A DNA stretch of 64,000 nucleotides from Anabaena minutissima FACHB-250 (GCF_014697125.1 NZ_JACJRG010000011.1:124001-188000); one strand, 5' to 3'. Positions 29,405 to 39,226 are shown, counted from the first letter of the stretch. Notes: generated by a model not told the origin, from the sequence alone. Program-made: numbers and translations.

Positions 29405-29670
29405 TATCCTTGAGTTTCACGGGCTTTGCGTAATTTGTCTTCTAGTCGCGCCATAACTACTCCAGCATCCTCAATTTCTCCACGTTCAATAGCAGCCAGC
29501 CCAGCAGCTAGTTTTTTCTCAGTTTCTTTTTCCCATTCTTGATAACCTTTCTCCCATTCTTCCAGCAGTTTCAATGCTTTGATAATCACATCTTCAGCAT
29601 TTTCATATCTACCTGTAGCAATCCGGGTTTGTATAAATTGTTCATATTCCGCTTTGAGTTGAATGTTCAT
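29404..29670 (-). CDS. ParD-type antitoxin
   Basis: 88 codons. The N-terminal half (NIQLKAEYEQFIQTRIATGRYENAEDVIIKALKLLEEWE) is a ribbon-helix-helix DNA-binding domain as in ParD. The C-terminal half is a charged helix (EKGYQEWEKETEKKLAAGLAAIERGE) that would wrap the toxin. It precedes and overlaps the ParE gene, the usual ParD-ParE order, and should autorepress the operon. Confidence 0.87.
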   Translation of the reverse strand: MNIQLKAEYEQFIQTRIATGRYENAEDVIIKALKLLEEWEKGYQEWEKETEKKLAAGLAAIERGEIEDAGVVMARLEDKLRKARETQG

Positions 29671-29679
29671 AGTTTTTAC

Positions 29680-29769
29680 CTATAGTTGCTTAAAAGCGTT
29701 AGTTCTGTCTATAACTATGCGATCGCACAAACCTTGTGGGTCAAATCTGGCTTGATTCATTGCAGGCAT
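29680..29769 (-). pseudogene. Short ORF after DUF433 gene, possible toxin stub
   Basis: A 29-residue frame begins MPAMNQARFDPQG, 30 bases after the end of the DUF433 gene on the same strand, and stops just before the parD gene. DUF5615 toxins often begin with a similar short leader followed by R-F-x-x-D, so this may be a truncated toxin, but so few residues are left that chance is possible. Confidence 0.2.
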
Positions 29770-29799
29770 CTGTTGTGATTGCTGCTGTCACTGTTGTAA

Positions 29800-30021
29800 T
29801 TAGGCTTCTACTTCCGATTGGTGATTGAGATAGAACGCGATTGTGGGATAAACATCAGCTAGATTCAGTGACGGATAGCGATAAACAATTTCCTCTGCTG
29901 CCACTCCTTGCTTAAAGACCGCAACCACACTATCCAATGTCACGCGAGTTTTGCCGACGAGCATCACACCGTCTTCATTTGCCTTCAGAGGAGCAGATTC
30001 AGCCACAATTGTCAGTGTCAT
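29800..30021 (-). CDS. DUF433-like antitoxin protein
   Basis: 73 residues from the ATG at 30021, which is preceded by AAGGTG; the frame stays open upstream to an earlier ATG at 30072. KANEDGVMLVGKTRVTLDSVVAVFKQGVAAEEIVYRYPSLNLADVYPTIAFYLNH matches the DUF433 core (a 'GKTRVTLDSVV' variant in place of 'G-T-R-V-P-V'). This class usually precedes a DUF5615 toxin gene, but no full toxin follows here. It is the second apparent orphan DUF433 antitoxin within 2 kb. Confidence 0.75.
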   Translation of the reverse strand: MTLTIVAESAPLKANEDGVMLVGKTRVTLDSVVAVFKQGVAAEEIVYRYPSLNLADVYPTIAFYLNHQSEVEA

Positions 30022-30401
30022 AAGCACCTTCAAGTTTGCTGTTTTGATGGTAGCAAATATTGGTGTGTCCATCGCTAGTTAAAGGACATAGAAAAAGCAA
30101 TCACCCCAGACAAAGAGCGATCGCTTAGTAGGCAAGCTAATTTGGGACTGAATGCTTTACAGTCGGAGCTTTTAAATAAATGTTTTTGATAAAACTAATA
30201 TTATTTGATTCTGGTAAATTATCAATATTTGAGTTATAGGTAATCCTACGAAACCTTCCTAATAATAACGCTTGCTTAAGAACCGTAATAATTCGGTGGG
30301 AGTAAGAGAAGATTGCATAGATGATGTAAATTAGGATGCACGGTTACTTGATTATGTATCCATAAAAAGTGGGTTAGCTGTAGTCTCCTCTATTACCAGA
30401 T
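30022..30401. other. Intergenic region between DUF433 gene and nuclease gene
   Basis: About 380 bases, AT-rich. A CCCCAGA-AAAGAGCGATCGCTT segment near 30101-30126 resembles one at about 28949-28972, suggesting a small duplicated repeat. No ORF or RNA gene recognised. Confidence 0.4.
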
Positions 30402-31538
30402 ATGGATTTTATTGATCAAATTAAAGCTGTCTCTCAGCAAATTCCAAAACTAAGAGAGCAAGTTCTGACTGAAGAAGCTACTAAAAATGCTTTTGTAATG
30501 CCTTTTATTAATGCATTAGGGTACAACGTATTCAATCCAACGGAAGTTTGCCCTGAATTTACAGCTGATGTTCCTGGTTTGAAAGGAGAAAAAGTAGATT
30601 ATGCAGTCATCATGGATGGTAATCCTATTATCCTTATTGAATGTAAATGGTGTGGTGCTAGTCTAGAACATCCAAAGCACAGCTCACAGTTACATAGATA
30701 TTTTCATGCTACAGAAGCTAAGTTTGGTATCTTAACTAATGGTATTCTCTATAGGTTCTACACTGATACAGAGAAAACTAATGTCATGGATGAGAAACCA
30801 TTCTTTGAGTTCAACATGATGGATTTTAATGAATCTACTGTAAATGAACTTAAACGGTTTTCTAAACTAGCGTTTAATCCTGAACAAATGGCAGATTTTG
30901 CTAAAAATCTCCTTTATACAAAAGAGATTAAACGTCTTATGGCAGAGCAACTGACTGAACCTTCACCTGAATTTGTTAAGTTCTTTGCTAGCCAAGTATA
31001 CACAGGAAAATTAACAGTATCAGTCACCAATAAATTTACAGAGATCACAAAGCGTTCGCTCAAAGAATTTATTAATGATCGAATCACGGATAGATTAAAA
31101 TCAGCTATTGATCTTCCTGATACTGTAACATCAGGAACACAGCATACTTCTACTCAAGAGATAGACTCGGACATAGAAACAGATTCTTCCTTATCTGAGA
31201 ATGAGGTTTCTATAACAGAGGAAGATATGCAAGGATTTTTTATTGTTAAGGCTATTCTGCGAGAAGTTATTGATATTAGCCAACTTCAATTTAGAGGCAC
31301 AAAAAACTATTTCGGAATTAATCTTGATAATAAAGTATCTAAAACTATTTGCCGCCTCTGGTTCAAGTCAAGTAAAAAATATGTTGGCATTATTGATATA
31401 GATGGGAAAGAAGCGAAAAAAGCTATCTCAAGCTTAGATGAAATTTATGGATTAGTAGAAATCCTAAAAGATAGAGCTAGGTATCTAACCCAAAATAGCT
31501 TAAAGCAGTCAAAGTCGGCGGAAGTACATGAAGGCTAA
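30402..31538 (+). CDS. Orphan type I restriction R-subunit N-terminal-like nuclease
   Basis: 378 codons. The first 170 residues follow the HsdR N-terminal pattern: EEATKNAFVMPFINALGYNVFNPTEVCPEFTAD, then EKVDYAVIMDGNPIILIECKWCG, giving the D...E-x-K catalytic core of a PD-(D/E)XK nuclease, then FGILTNGILYRFYTD. No helicase motor follows. The C-terminal part (about 265-370) is a separate domain with ITEEDMQGFFIVKAILREVID and ICRLWFKSSKKYVGII, seen in stand-alone members of this family. No methyltransferase or specificity subunit is adjacent. Function is unproven: it could be a defence or genome-maintenance nuclease. Confidence 0.75.
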   Translation: MDFIDQIKAVSQQIPKLREQVLTEEATKNAFVMPFINALGYNVFNPTEVCPEFTADVPGLKGEKVDYAVIMDGNPIILIECKWCGASLEHPKHSSQLHRYFHATEAKFGILTNGILYRFYTDTEKTNVMDEKPFFEFNMMDFNESTVNELKRFSKLAFNPEQMADFAKNLLYTKEIKRLMAEQLTEPSPEFVKFFASQVYTGKLTVSVTNKFTEITKRSLKEFINDRITDRLKSAIDLPDTVTSGTQHTSTQEIDSDIETDSSLSENEVSITEEDMQGFFIVKAILREVIDISQLQFRGTKNYFGINLDNKVSKTICRLWFKSSKKYVGIIDIDGKEAKKAISSLDEIYGLVEILKDRARYLTQNSLKQSKSAEVHEG

Positions 31539-31625
31539 ATTTACTTTGTAAATACTTTGCAAAAAGTCTTAAAAAATATCTGGTTGCTTATTATTAGAGA
31601 TTGTGGGGTGAATGACGTCATACTC

Positions 31626-31762
31626 CAATACAGTTCAGTTAAGGCTAAAAATTAAAATTTGTGTAGGTTGGGTTGAGGAACGAAACCCAACACCCTCAAG
31701 ACTTTGTTGGGTTTCGCTGTCGCTCAACCCAACCTACTTTTCCTCTTAACTGAACCGTATTG
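31626..31762 (-). mobile_element. 137-bp MITE, copy 2, with 10-bp target-site duplication
   Basis: Terminal repeats CAATACAGTTCAGTTAAG (31626-31643) and CTTAACTGAACCGTATTG (31745-31762) match at 17 of 18 positions. Exact 10-bp direct repeats CGTCATACTC flank it at 31616-31625 and 31763-31772. The reverse complement aligns with copy 1 (8191-8327) through GTTGGGTT-AGCGACAGCG-AACCCAAC, so the two copies are inverted relative to each other and of the same length. It lies between the nuclease gene and the terminator of the ATP synthase operon. Confidence 0.82.
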
Positions 31763-31796
31763 CGTCATACTCCACTTTCTTGACTCCTGAGCAAAC

Positions 31797-31843
31797 CAAA
31801 AATAGCTAATCGCTAGTTTTAAATTAACCAGCAATTAGCTATT
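31797..31843 (-). terminator. Terminator of the ATP synthase operon
   Basis: AATAGCTAATCGCT (31801-31814) and AGCAATTAGCTATT (31830-31843) form a 14-bp stem with one G-T type mismatch. On the minus strand the stem is followed by a TTTTT run. It lies 26 bases after the stop of the gamma-subunit gene. Confidence 0.8.
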
Positions 31844-31869
31844 TATCACAGTTAGCAATTGACTTTTTC

Positions 31870-32817
31870 CTAAGTTAAGGCTTCTGCACCACCAACAACC
31901 TCAAGGAGTTCTTGAGTAATTGCGGCTTGACGGGCTTTGTTGTAAGACAACGATAGGGACTTAATCAATTCACCAGCGTTATCACTGGCGTTGCTCATGG
32001 CTGTCATCCGGGCTGCTAGTTCACTAGCGGCAGATTCTTGTAATGCCCGTAATAGTTGATTGCTCAAATATAAAGGCAGCAAGGAATCCAGAATTTGTAC
32101 TGGGTCTTGCTCAAAAATCATGTCGCGTGGTAAAGGCCGAACTTGATTAGCCACGCTCTGACGTTCAACCTCAAACTGACCGCCACGGGTTGTGAGGCGG
32201 AAAATTTCGTCATCGGCTGCTTCTAAACCTTGGGGGTCAAGAGGTAGCAAAGTTTGAACCACAGGACGAGAACTAACTAAGGAAACAAACCGAGTGTAGA
32301 TTAACTCGATGCGGTCTACTTTTTCGGAAAGGAACAAAGACAGCAACTCGTCAGCAATCTTAGTTGCTTCGTCGGCGGTGGGAATTTGTTCTAAGCCTGT
32401 ATAGCTAGCGTCAATGGGTTGGTCGCGGCGTTGGAAATATTGAGTAGCTTTACGTCCAACAATCACAAATGTGTAGTCTACACCTTCTGCCTTTAGTTCC
32501 TTGGTGCGGTTTTCGGCACGACGGATGACGTTACTATTGTAGCCGCCACACAAACCGCGATCGCCTGAAATTACCAACAACCCTACTGATTTCACTTCCC
32601 GTTTTTTCAGGAGTGGGAGGTTGGCTTCTTCAAAGCGCAAACGGGTTTGTAGTCCATAAAGCACTTGCGCCAGTCTATCAGCGAAGGGGCGAGTGGATAG
32701 CACTTGTTCTTGCGCTCTCCGCACTCTCGCCGCCGCTACTAGGCGCATGGCTTCTGTAATTTTTTTGGTGTTTTTGACCGACTGAATGCGATCGCGTATT
32801 GATTTAAGATTAGGCAT
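31870..32817 (-). CDS. atpG: ATP synthase F1 gamma subunit
   Basis: 315 codons; also called atpC in cyanobacterial literature. It is the rotor shaft that turns inside the alpha3-beta3 hexamer and couples proton flow to ATP synthesis. The N-terminus [35 protein letters not shown] and the C-terminus [49 protein letters not shown] form the conserved coiled coil. The central insertion of about 30-35 residues (roughly 198-232) is the extra loop of photosynthetic gamma subunits; no cysteine pair is visible in it, as usual for cyanobacteria, which lack the thiol switch of chloroplasts. It is the last gene of the operon. Confidence 0.97.
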   Translation of the reverse strand: MPNLKSIRDRIQSVKNTKKITEAMRLVAAARVRRAQEQVLSTRPFADRLAQVLYGLQTRLRFEEANLPLLKKREVKSVGLLVISGDRGLCGGYNSNVIRRAENRTKELKAEGVDYTFVIVGRKATQYFQRRDQPIDASYTGLEQIPTADEATKIADELLSLFLSEKVDRIELIYTRFVSLVSSRPVVQTLLPLDPQGLEAADDEIFRLTTRGGQFEVERQSVANQVRPLPRDMIFEQDPVQILDSLLPLYLSNQLLRALQESAASELAARMTAMSNASDNAGELIKSLSLSYNKARQAAITQELLEVVGGAEALT

Positions 32818-32832
32818 ATTCTTTTAAGTTCC

Positions 32833-32942
32833 GAGTCCTGAGTTCTGAGTCCTGAGTGGCAGAATGTGTTGAATGCCAAGTAACTCTTGAGTTTTGAGTC
32901 CTGAGTTCTGAGTGGCAGAATTTGCTCAATGCCAAGCTACTC
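32833..32942. repeat. Tandem duplication with STRR units between atpA and gamma gene
   Basis: A unit of about 50 bases, made of GAGTCCTGAGTTCTGAGT heptamer-like repeats, GGCAGAAT and GAATGCCAAG, occurs at 32833-32886 and again at 32896-32942 with a few changes. It makes the alpha-gamma spacer unusually long (190 bases) inside an operon. Confidence 0.75.
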
Positions 32943-33007
32943 CTAACTTCCTGATCAACTCTTAACTCCTCTTACTCAGCACTCAGCACTCGACACTCAG
33001 CACTGTC

Positions 33008-34528
33008 TTACGCTGTCGCTTTGAAGGTCTTTTTGTAGTCGTCTAAAGCTGCCTTCAATGCACTTTCTTCATCATCAGCCAGCACTTTCTTGCTTTGTAC
33101 TGATTGATAGTAAGGGTTAACACCTGACTTCAGGTAGTCTCTAAAGCCCTTGGTGAAGGTGGTGACTTTATCAACAGCAATGTCATCTAAGTAACCGTTG
33201 ATACCAGCGTACAGAATCGCTACTTGTTCAGCTACGGACAAGGGTTCATTTTGGGACTGTTTGAGTAGTTCCCGTAAACGTTGACCTCTTGCTAACTGGT
33301 CTTGGGTAGCTTTATCTAAGTCAGAAGCAAATTGCGCGAAGGCTTGGAGGTCGTCAAACTGTGCTAATTCCAGTTTAATCTTACCTGCTACTTTCTTCAT
33401 CGCTTTGGTTTGTGCCGCAGAACCTACACGGGATACGGAAATACCGGGGTTCACTGCTGGACGCACACCAGCGTTAAACAAGTCAGAAGATAAGAAAATT
33501 TGACCGTCGGTGATGGAAATTACGTTGGTAGGAATGTAGGCGGAAACGTCACCAGCTTGGGTTTCGATGATGGGTAGCGCGGTCATGCTACCTTTGCCCA
33601 GTTCGTCGCTGAGTTTAGCAGCGCGTTCCAACAAGCGGGAGTGAATGTAGAATACGTCTCCGGGGTAAGCTTCCCGTCCGGGTGGACGACGTAGCAGCAA
33701 GGACATTTGGCGATAAGCTTGTGCTTGCTTGGATAAATCGTCGTAAATTACCAGGGTGGCTTTGCCTTTGTACATGAAATACTCAGCAATAGTAGCACCG
33801 GTGTAGGGAGCTAGGTATTGTAATGTAGCGGGTTCACTGGCACTAGCTGCAACAACTACGGTGTAGTCCATTGCGCCTTTTTCTTGCAGGGTTTGGACTA
33901 CGTTAGCAACGGTGGAAGCTTTTTGACCAATGGCGACGTAGACGCAAACTACATCTTCACCTTTTTGGTTAATGATAGTGTCGATCGCGATCGCAGTTTT
34001 ACCTGTCTGACGGTCACCAATAATCAATTCCCGTTGACCACGACCGATGGGAATCATGGAGTCGATAGCGGTGATACCGGTTTGCATCGGTTCGTGTACA
34101 GAACGACGAGCAATAATACCGGGTGCTGGAGATTCAATCAAACGGTTTTCGCTGGCTTTGATATCGCCTTTACCATCGATGGGACGACCTAAAGCATCCA
34201 CAACGCGACCAACCAAAGCTTCGCCTACACCGATTTGGGCGATTCTACCAGTAGCGGTGACACTGCTACCTTCTTGAATTGCGCGACCTTCACCCATCAA
34301 CACCGCACCAACGTTATCTTCTTCCAAGTTTTGGGCGATACCGATAGTGCCGTCTTCAAATTCCAACAATTCCCCCGCCATGGCCTTTTCTAGACCATAA
34401 ATCCGGGCAATACCGTCACCAACTTGCAGAACAGTTCCTACGTTAGCAACTTTGACTTCTTGGTCGTATTGCTCGATTTGCTGTTGAATAATGTTACTAA
34501 TTTCGTCGGGTCTAATTGATATGCTCAT
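33008..34528 (-). CDS. atpA: ATP synthase F1 alpha subunit
   Basis: 506 codons. Non-catalytic nucleotide-binding subunit of the F1 hexamer. [45 protein letters not shown] is the family N-terminus; the Walker A is GDRQTGKTA (about 170-178) and [14 protein letters not shown] is conserved. The alpha-type signature [17 protein letters not shown] is present. The N-terminal helix that binds delta is intact. The beta subunit is not in this operon, consistent with the split atpBE arrangement of cyanobacteria. It follows the delta gene after a 153-base spacer containing a GC-rich repeat. Confidence 0.98.
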   Translation of the reverse strand: MSISIRPDEISNIIQQQIEQYDQEVKVANVGTVLQVGDGIARIYGLEKAMAGELLEFEDGTIGIAQNLEEDNVGAVLMGEGRAIQEGSSVTATGRIAQIGVGEALVGRVVDALGRPIDGKGDIKASENRLIESPAPGIIARRSVHEPMQTGITAIDSMIPIGRGQRELIIGDRQTGKTAIAIDTIINQKGEDVVCVYVAIGQKASTVANVVQTLQEKGAMDYTVVVAASASEPATLQYLAPYTGATIAEYFMYKGKATLVIYDDLSKQAQAYRQMSLLLRRPPGREAYPGDVFYIHSRLLERAAKLSDELGKGSMTALPIIETQAGDVSAYIPTNVISITDGQIFLSSDLFNAGVRPAVNPGISVSRVGSAAQTKAMKKVAGKIKLELAQFDDLQAFAQFASDLDKATQDQLARGQRLRELLKQSQNEPLSVAEQVAILYAGINGYLDDIAVDKVTTFTKGFRDYLKSGVNPYYQSVQSKKVLADDEESALKAALDDYKKTFKATA

Positions 34529-34591
34529 GGTGTATCTTTTTTTCTTGCAAGACGGCAGAATTTGATAGTAATCAGTAGGTGCTGAGTAGTG

Positions 34592-34616
34592 TTAGCGGTA
34601 GCGCGGCGTTTAGCCG
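34592..34616. repeat. 25-bp dispersed repeat inside an STRR tract
   Basis: The 25-base motif beginning TTAGCGGTAGCGCGGC and ending TTTAGCCG occurs here and as an exact reverse complement at 60342-60366. It is flanked by GCTGAGT heptamers, as if inserted into the STRR, between the delta and alpha subunit genes. Confidence 0.8.
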
Positions 34617-34681
34617 ATGCTGAGTCGAGAGTTATGAGTTTTTCTCCCCTGCGCTCTCTATTCCTCTGCTTCTTCCTAGCC

Positions 34682-35233
34682 CTAGCTACCTAAGCGTAAA
34701 GACAGGCGACGTAGTTGACCTCGTAAACTGGAATCAATTACTTGTGATCCAACTTTGATGATCACACCACCAATTAAATCGCTGTCTACTTTAGTTACTA
34801 GTTCTACTTGACGAGCTTTAGTTAGAGCGATAACTTTCTGCTCAATTGCCTGTTGCTGTTCTGATGATAGGGGAACAGCAGAAGTGACTTCCGCTAACAC
34901 GGTTTGATTTAACTGCCGCAACAGTGATAAATACTGCTGTAGAATTTCCTCTAAGAAGAAAATGCGTCGTTTGTCTACTAGCAGTAACAAAAAGTTGCGT
35001 AAGTACGGGTTAACTTCTGCACCTAAAACTTGCGTGATTACCCCTTTTTTGGTGTCTGGCTTAATAAAAGGGTTATCAACGAAATTTTTCAGTTGTTGGG
35101 AATTTTGCAACAGGCTGATTAAGCTACGAGCCTCGCTCCCGAAATCTTCTGCGAGATTTTTTGATTTTGCCAGGGACATCAAAGCCTGTGCATAAGGCTG
35201 GGCTATTTCAGCTGTTTCTACAGTGCTTTTCAT
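34682..35233 (-). CDS. atpH: ATP synthase F1 delta subunit
   Basis: 183 codons; atpD in older cyanobacterial naming. Stator subunit joining the b/b' stalk to the top of F1. The N-terminal six-helix domain shows AQPYAQALMSLAKSKNLAEDF and LLLVDKRRIFFLEEILQQYLSL; the C-terminal domain ends SDLIGGVIIKVGSQVIDSSLRGQLRRLSLRLGS, the family signature. The stop overlaps the start of nothing downstream. Its start ATG shares one base with the end of the b-subunit gene, indicating translational coupling. Confidence 0.96.
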   Translation of the reverse strand: MKSTVETAEIAQPYAQALMSLAKSKNLAEDFGSEARSLISLLQNSQQLKNFVDNPFIKPDTKKGVITQVLGAEVNPYLRNFLLLLVDKRRIFFLEEILQQYLSLLRQLNQTVLAEVTSAVPLSSEQQQAIEQKVIALTKARQVELVTKVDSDLIGGVIIKVGSQVIDSSLRGQLRRLSLRLGS

Positions 35234-35802
35234 TACCGTCCTCCCACCTGAGCGATGCTACGGTCAATGATGGCTTGTTGAACATTATCAGCAATCCCAG
35301 ACCGCAGTTGTGACTCAACTTTTGCTAATGCCAGGGCGGCTACGCGCTGCCGCAGTTCGGTCAACGCCCGCTCTCTTTCGGTGTTTAAATCAGCTGCTGC
35401 TGATTGTTGCAAGCGTTCTACGTCTTGCACTGCCTTTGCCAATAGTGCTTCTTTAGTTGCTTGTGCGCTTTCTTCGGCTGCTTTGCGGATGCGTTGTGCC
35501 TCAGTCTGAGCCTGTGTCAACTGTTCTTGCGCTTGGGAAAGAGCAACTTGTGCTTCTTTTAAGCGTTTTTCTGCGTCCTGAATCGCGGTTTCAATGTTGG
35601 ACTTGCGATCGCTCAGGATATTGCTTAAAACTTTACGTCCAAAGTAGAATAGTATGCCAATCAGAATCGCCAGGTTAATTATATTGGTTTCTAAGATGTC
35701 TAGGTTTAGACCGAAACCACCTTCTGCTGCGCCTTCTGCCAACTCAGATTGAACAGCTTGCGCTTCTGCGGCAAGTAATAAGAAAGTGCCTGTGATACCC
35801 AT
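35233..35802 (-). CDS. atpF: ATP synthase F0 b subunit
   Basis: 189 codons. One N-terminal membrane helix (about 38-57, [20 protein letters not shown]) follows a roughly 30-residue leader; the rest is the long charged coiled coil of the peripheral stalk ([37 protein letters not shown]). It pairs with b' as a heterodimer. It overlaps the delta gene by one base and lies 194 bases after b', a spacer that contains no gene. Confidence 0.95.
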   Translation of the reverse strand: MGITGTFLLLAAEAQAVQSELAEGAAEGGFGLNLDILETNIINLAILIGILFYFGRKVLSNILSDRKSNIETAIQDAEKRLKEAQVALSQAQEQLTQAQTEAQRIRKAAEESAQATKEALLAKAVQDVERLQQSAAADLNTERERALTELRQRVAALALAKVESQLRSGIADNVQQAIIDRSIAQVGGR

Positions 35803-35996
35803 TTACAAGTGCGCTGCTCGCTTGCTAATACATTGTATTTTTCCCAACAGAAATCAAGTCTTTAATTTCCCGAAGGTAAATCAAATTTATTGTAATTTCC
35901 GCAGGAAAAGGTGTGTTTTTTTGACACTTAATAAAGCGATCTGGGAATCTTGCCCAGATACGCTTATGCTTTGACAGGGCTAGCAGTTTTAGCCGA

Positions 35997-36425
35997 TTAA
36001 GCTACTGTAGTCCCTAATAATTTTTCGAGAATCTGCCTGCTAAGGCCGTCAACTTGTTGCTCTAAGGAAATCATAGCGGCTTGCTTCTGCTGCTCTATTT
36101 CAATTGCAGCTTTTTCTCTTTGCGCTTGAGCTTCCTGTTGTGCTTCGGCAATTTTCTGGGCTGTCACTTTTTTAGCGTCAGCTTGTGCTGCTTCTGCAAC
36201 TGCTAGCGATTGTCTACGAGCATCTGCTAATTGCTGCTCATATTCCTGAGCTAAACGTTCAGCTTTCGCCAAACGTTCTTTAGCATCAAGGGTATTCGTT
36301 CGGATGTAGTTATCGCGATCGTCTAGTACCTTGGTCAGTGGCTTATAGAAAATTGCATTTAGCAAGGCTGCCAACAGCAGGAACTGCAATGCCATAAAGG
36401 GCAAGGTAGCATCGAAATCAAACAT
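35997..36425 (-). CDS. atpF2: ATP synthase F0 b' subunit
   Basis: 142 residues from the ATG at 36425, chosen because GAGGAGAGAA lies immediately upstream and because [30 protein letters not shown] is the expected b' start; the frame extends 31 codons further upstream without purpose. atpG in older cyanobacterial naming. One N-terminal membrane helix, then the stalk coiled coil. b' exists as a divergent duplicate of b in photosynthetic bacteria and chloroplasts, so it supports a phototrophic origin. Confidence 0.94.
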   Translation of the reverse strand: MFDFDATLPFMALQFLLLAALLNAIFYKPLTKVLDDRDNYIRTNTLDAKERLAKAERLAQEYEQQLADARRQSLAVAEAAQADAKKVTAQKIAEAQQEAQAQREKAAIEIEQQKQAAMISLEQQVDGLSRQILEKLLGTTVA

Positions 36426-36604
36426 TTCTCTCCTCTTGAGGTTGGAGTAGCAGTTTTCATGGCTAGCAATAACATCCAACCTTTGATATTTTAGAGACCC
36501 ATAGCCAAAAAGGGTCAACTTACATCAAAAACTCAATACGCAAAATCTTACCGTCTGTAGAAACGTGATAATTCACGTCTCTACACCCACAAAACTTTTA
36601 GGGT

Positions 36605-36898
<294 letters not shown>

Positions 36899-36998
36899 TT
36901 AAGACGTGTTTTTTCACGCTGCACCGAGTTCGCTGAAATCGCTTTTGCGATATTTTGAGCGTAGTTGCTCTTTTGAACTGTGCTAACAACTGAGGGCG

Positions 36999-37760
36999 TT
37001 AATGCTCCTCATGCTCTTCTTCGCCATGTCCTTCCATTGCCTCATGAATGTATGCCCCTGCTAGGGTAGCAAATACTAGTGCTTGGATAGCACTGGTAAA
37101 CAAACCCAAGGCCATTACAGGTAGAGGTATAAATAAAGGAACTAGCAACACTAACACCCCTACTACTAATTCATCCGCCAAGATGTTTCCGAAAAGCCGG
37201 AAGCTTAGGGAGAGGGGCTTAGTAAAATCTTCAAGAATAGCGATCGGCAATAAAATCGGAGTTGGCTCTATATACTTCTTGAAGTAGCCTAAACCCCGCT
37301 TGCTGAAACCTGCGTAAAAGTACGCTAAGGAGGTCAGCAATGCCAATGCTACCGTCGTATTGATGTCGTTGGTGGGGGCTGCCAATTCACCCGATGGTAG
37401 CTTGATTAGCTTCCAAGGAATGAGTGCGCCCGACCAGTTCGATACGAAGATAAACAAGAACAATGTACCAATAAATGGTACCCAAGGGCGGTACTCTTTC
37501 TCACCGAGTTGGTTTTTAGCCAAATCCCGAATAAATTCTAGGGCGTATTCCATCAAATTTTGGATGCCACTAGGAATTTTTTGGGCGTTGCGAGTAGCGG
37601 CTAGTGAAGCTATTACTAAAATGCTAATCACAAACCACGACGTGAGGAAAACTTGCCCATGAATTTTTAGGTTCCCCAATTGCCAGTAGAAATGTTGACC
37701 CACTTCTAATTCGGCTAGGGGAAAAGAATTAAAGGCGTTTAAGACACTAAGCATTTGCAT
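36999..37760 (-). CDS. atpB: ATP synthase F0 a subunit
   Basis: 253 codons; atpI in chloroplast-style naming. Membrane subunit with the proton half-channels. The essential arginine lies in [23 protein letters not shown], and [19 protein letters not shown] forms the last helix and end. [49 protein letters not shown] is the typical start of the channel region. The ATG at residue 3 could also be used. First of the core F0 genes, 60 bases after atp1. Confidence 0.97.
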   Translation of the reverse strand: MQMLSVLNAFNSFPLAELEVGQHFYWQLGNLKIHGQVFLTSWFVISILVIASLAATRNAQKIPSGIQNLMEYALEFIRDLAKNQLGEKEYRPWVPFIGTLFLFIFVSNWSGALIPWKLIKLPSGELAAPTNDINTTVALALLTSLAYFYAGFSKRGLGYFKKYIEPTPILLPIAILEDFTKPLSLSFRLFGNILADELVVGVLVLLVPLFIPLPVMALGLFTSAIQALVFATLAGAYIHEAMEGHGEEEHEEH

Positions 37761-37820
37761 TCTTCAAGCATTTTCCCCAAGGTGCGAGGATGGGTGTATT
37801 CTCTTTGTGAGCCTGATTTT

Positions 37821-38306
37821 TTAAGAATCAGGATTGAACGCAGTTTGCACCATGTAGACGAGGAGGGTGGCTTTGTAAGTGAGAAATCCCAAAAATATAG
37901 GCAAAATATGTAGATCGTGCCATTGAGTTGCTAGTATAATCAACCCAATAACCAGAGCAAAACGATTTTTGCTGAGACTATTTTTCTCACCACCGAGTCG
38001 CTCAACGTCTTTAGCTAGCATCTTTAAGTAAACCACACCTGTACACGCCCCAATGAAATAATTCAGGGCAGTGTTTAGGGAATAAAAAATCCACACAGAG
38101 ATAAATATTATCCCACTCAAGACAAGTGTGATCACTAACAGCTTCTGGTAGAGTTGATGAAACTCATCCATGGAAGTGTTAACTGGTTCTGCTTCCTCAA
38201 AACCAGGTTGAGCATCTTGTGGTGTTGTCGGATTCGGTGCAATTGATTCTTCTGACAAGCTCACGGGACTTGAAACCAGTACAGCTAACTTATGATGACT
38301 GCACAT
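37821..38306 (-). CDS. atp1: ATP synthase accessory protein I (Atp1)
   Basis: 161 codons. Small membrane protein with four hydrophobic segments in the C-terminal two thirds ([81 protein letters not shown]), as in the AtpI/Unc1 family that assists c-ring assembly. The first 45 residues are low complexity; a start at [10 protein letters not shown] (residue 46) would give a 116-residue protein close to the usual length, so the true start is uncertain. It heads the operon. Confidence 0.88.
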   Translation of the reverse strand: MCSHHKLAVLVSSPVSLSEESIAPNPTTPQDAQPGFEEAEPVNTSMDEFHQLYQKLLVITLVLSGIIFISVWIFYSLNTALNYFIGACTGVVYLKMLAKDVERLGGEKNSLSKNRFALVIGLIILATQWHDLHILPIFLGFLTYKATLLVYMVQTAFNPDS

Positions 38307-38839
38307 TCAGTCAGCTGAATCATATCACGATCCGGTAACAATACTTTAGAAAAAAACAATTAACTTCTTTTGCTGGGGGGATGAATCGGGGTTAGTACAG
38401 CTTTGCCTATAATCGTGGTGTTGAGGGTGAAGTTTCAACGCAGAGGGGCGCGAAGATAAGAAATGCTGTATTTGGAGATTAGGGGTTAAATGAAGAGAGA
38501 TTTTTTCATGTCGGGTGGAATATTCTTGTGATTGGGGTGAATCAATATCCTCTCATTAAGTTTTTTGGAGTTTCCAGCTAGTGCTTTTGTTTGGGTATGA
38601 AGTCAGGTTTGAGTAAATCAGTCAGTGTTGCGGAGTGTTTTGTGGAGAAGCGACTGGTCGCTAAATACTTCACTACTGCTGAGTTTAAGCAAGTTCTGAC
38701 TTGTAGGGTTGTTCATCTCCAGTTTTTAAGCATCTGCTGGATACACTTCTACTTTACATGAGATTTAGCTCAAAGGGTTGTGGGCGATCGCCACCGATGG
38801 GCAAAACGCGATCGTTATTTAAGCAAGCTGAAGGTATTA
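38307..38839. other. Intergenic region upstream of atp1, with possible decayed sequence
   Basis: About 530 bases. The ATP synthase operon promoter should lie near 38310-38400. A plus-strand peptide WNILVIGVNQYP (about 38515-38550) resembles the start of a caspase-family domain but is in a broken frame. Two GCGATCG motifs lie near 38785-38812. No intact gene seen. Confidence 0.4.
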
Positions 38840-39163
38840 TTAAGCTGGTGTTAATATCAACAACTGCTGTTGCATTAGGGTTCTCACTCCGTCTAACCCT
38901 AGTTGTATTTCTACCAAAATCTCTGCCACGGTGGAATTACCATCACATTTTTTGAGCGTCCCCACACCTGAACCACAACCAGCATCTAAAATGCGGATAT
39001 CTTGCTTTGGTGGTTTCCTGCCCGTAACAAAACTGTAAGTTGCTAACCAATTCCATCGCCAATTGTAGCCAGGGGATGGTTCATCTAGGATGGGTTCTGG
39101 CGGGAGAGGGTACGTATCGTAGAGTTTGGCGACAGCATTACTAACAGTTTGGGGGGCGGACAT
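38840..39163 (-). pseudogene. Truncated class I SAM-dependent methyltransferase
   Basis: From the ATG at 39163 the protein begins MSAPQTVSNAVAKLYDTYPLPPEPILDEPSPGYNWRWNW, a specific cyanobacterial methyltransferase N-terminus, and reaches the SAM-binding motif I ILDAGCGSGVGT. Directly after that it turns into unrelated sequence (KKCDGNSTVAEILVEIQLGLDG) and stops at 107 residues. Full-length relatives have several hundred residues, so the gene has lost its body after motif I. It is probably non-functional. It lies in the spacer between the ATP synthase and apc operons. Confidence 0.7.
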
Positions 39164-39226
39164 GATGAGGAACAACGCGGCATTTCTGAGTTTAGCGGAA
39201 GGTGTAATTAGGGCAAAAACTTATCT

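Noticed and set aside
38500..38580. Caspase-like peptide WNILVIGVNQYP on the plus strand
   Set aside because: Only about 12 residues match the start of a metacaspase domain, no start codon in frame and a stop soon after. Too short to call a gene or pseudogene.
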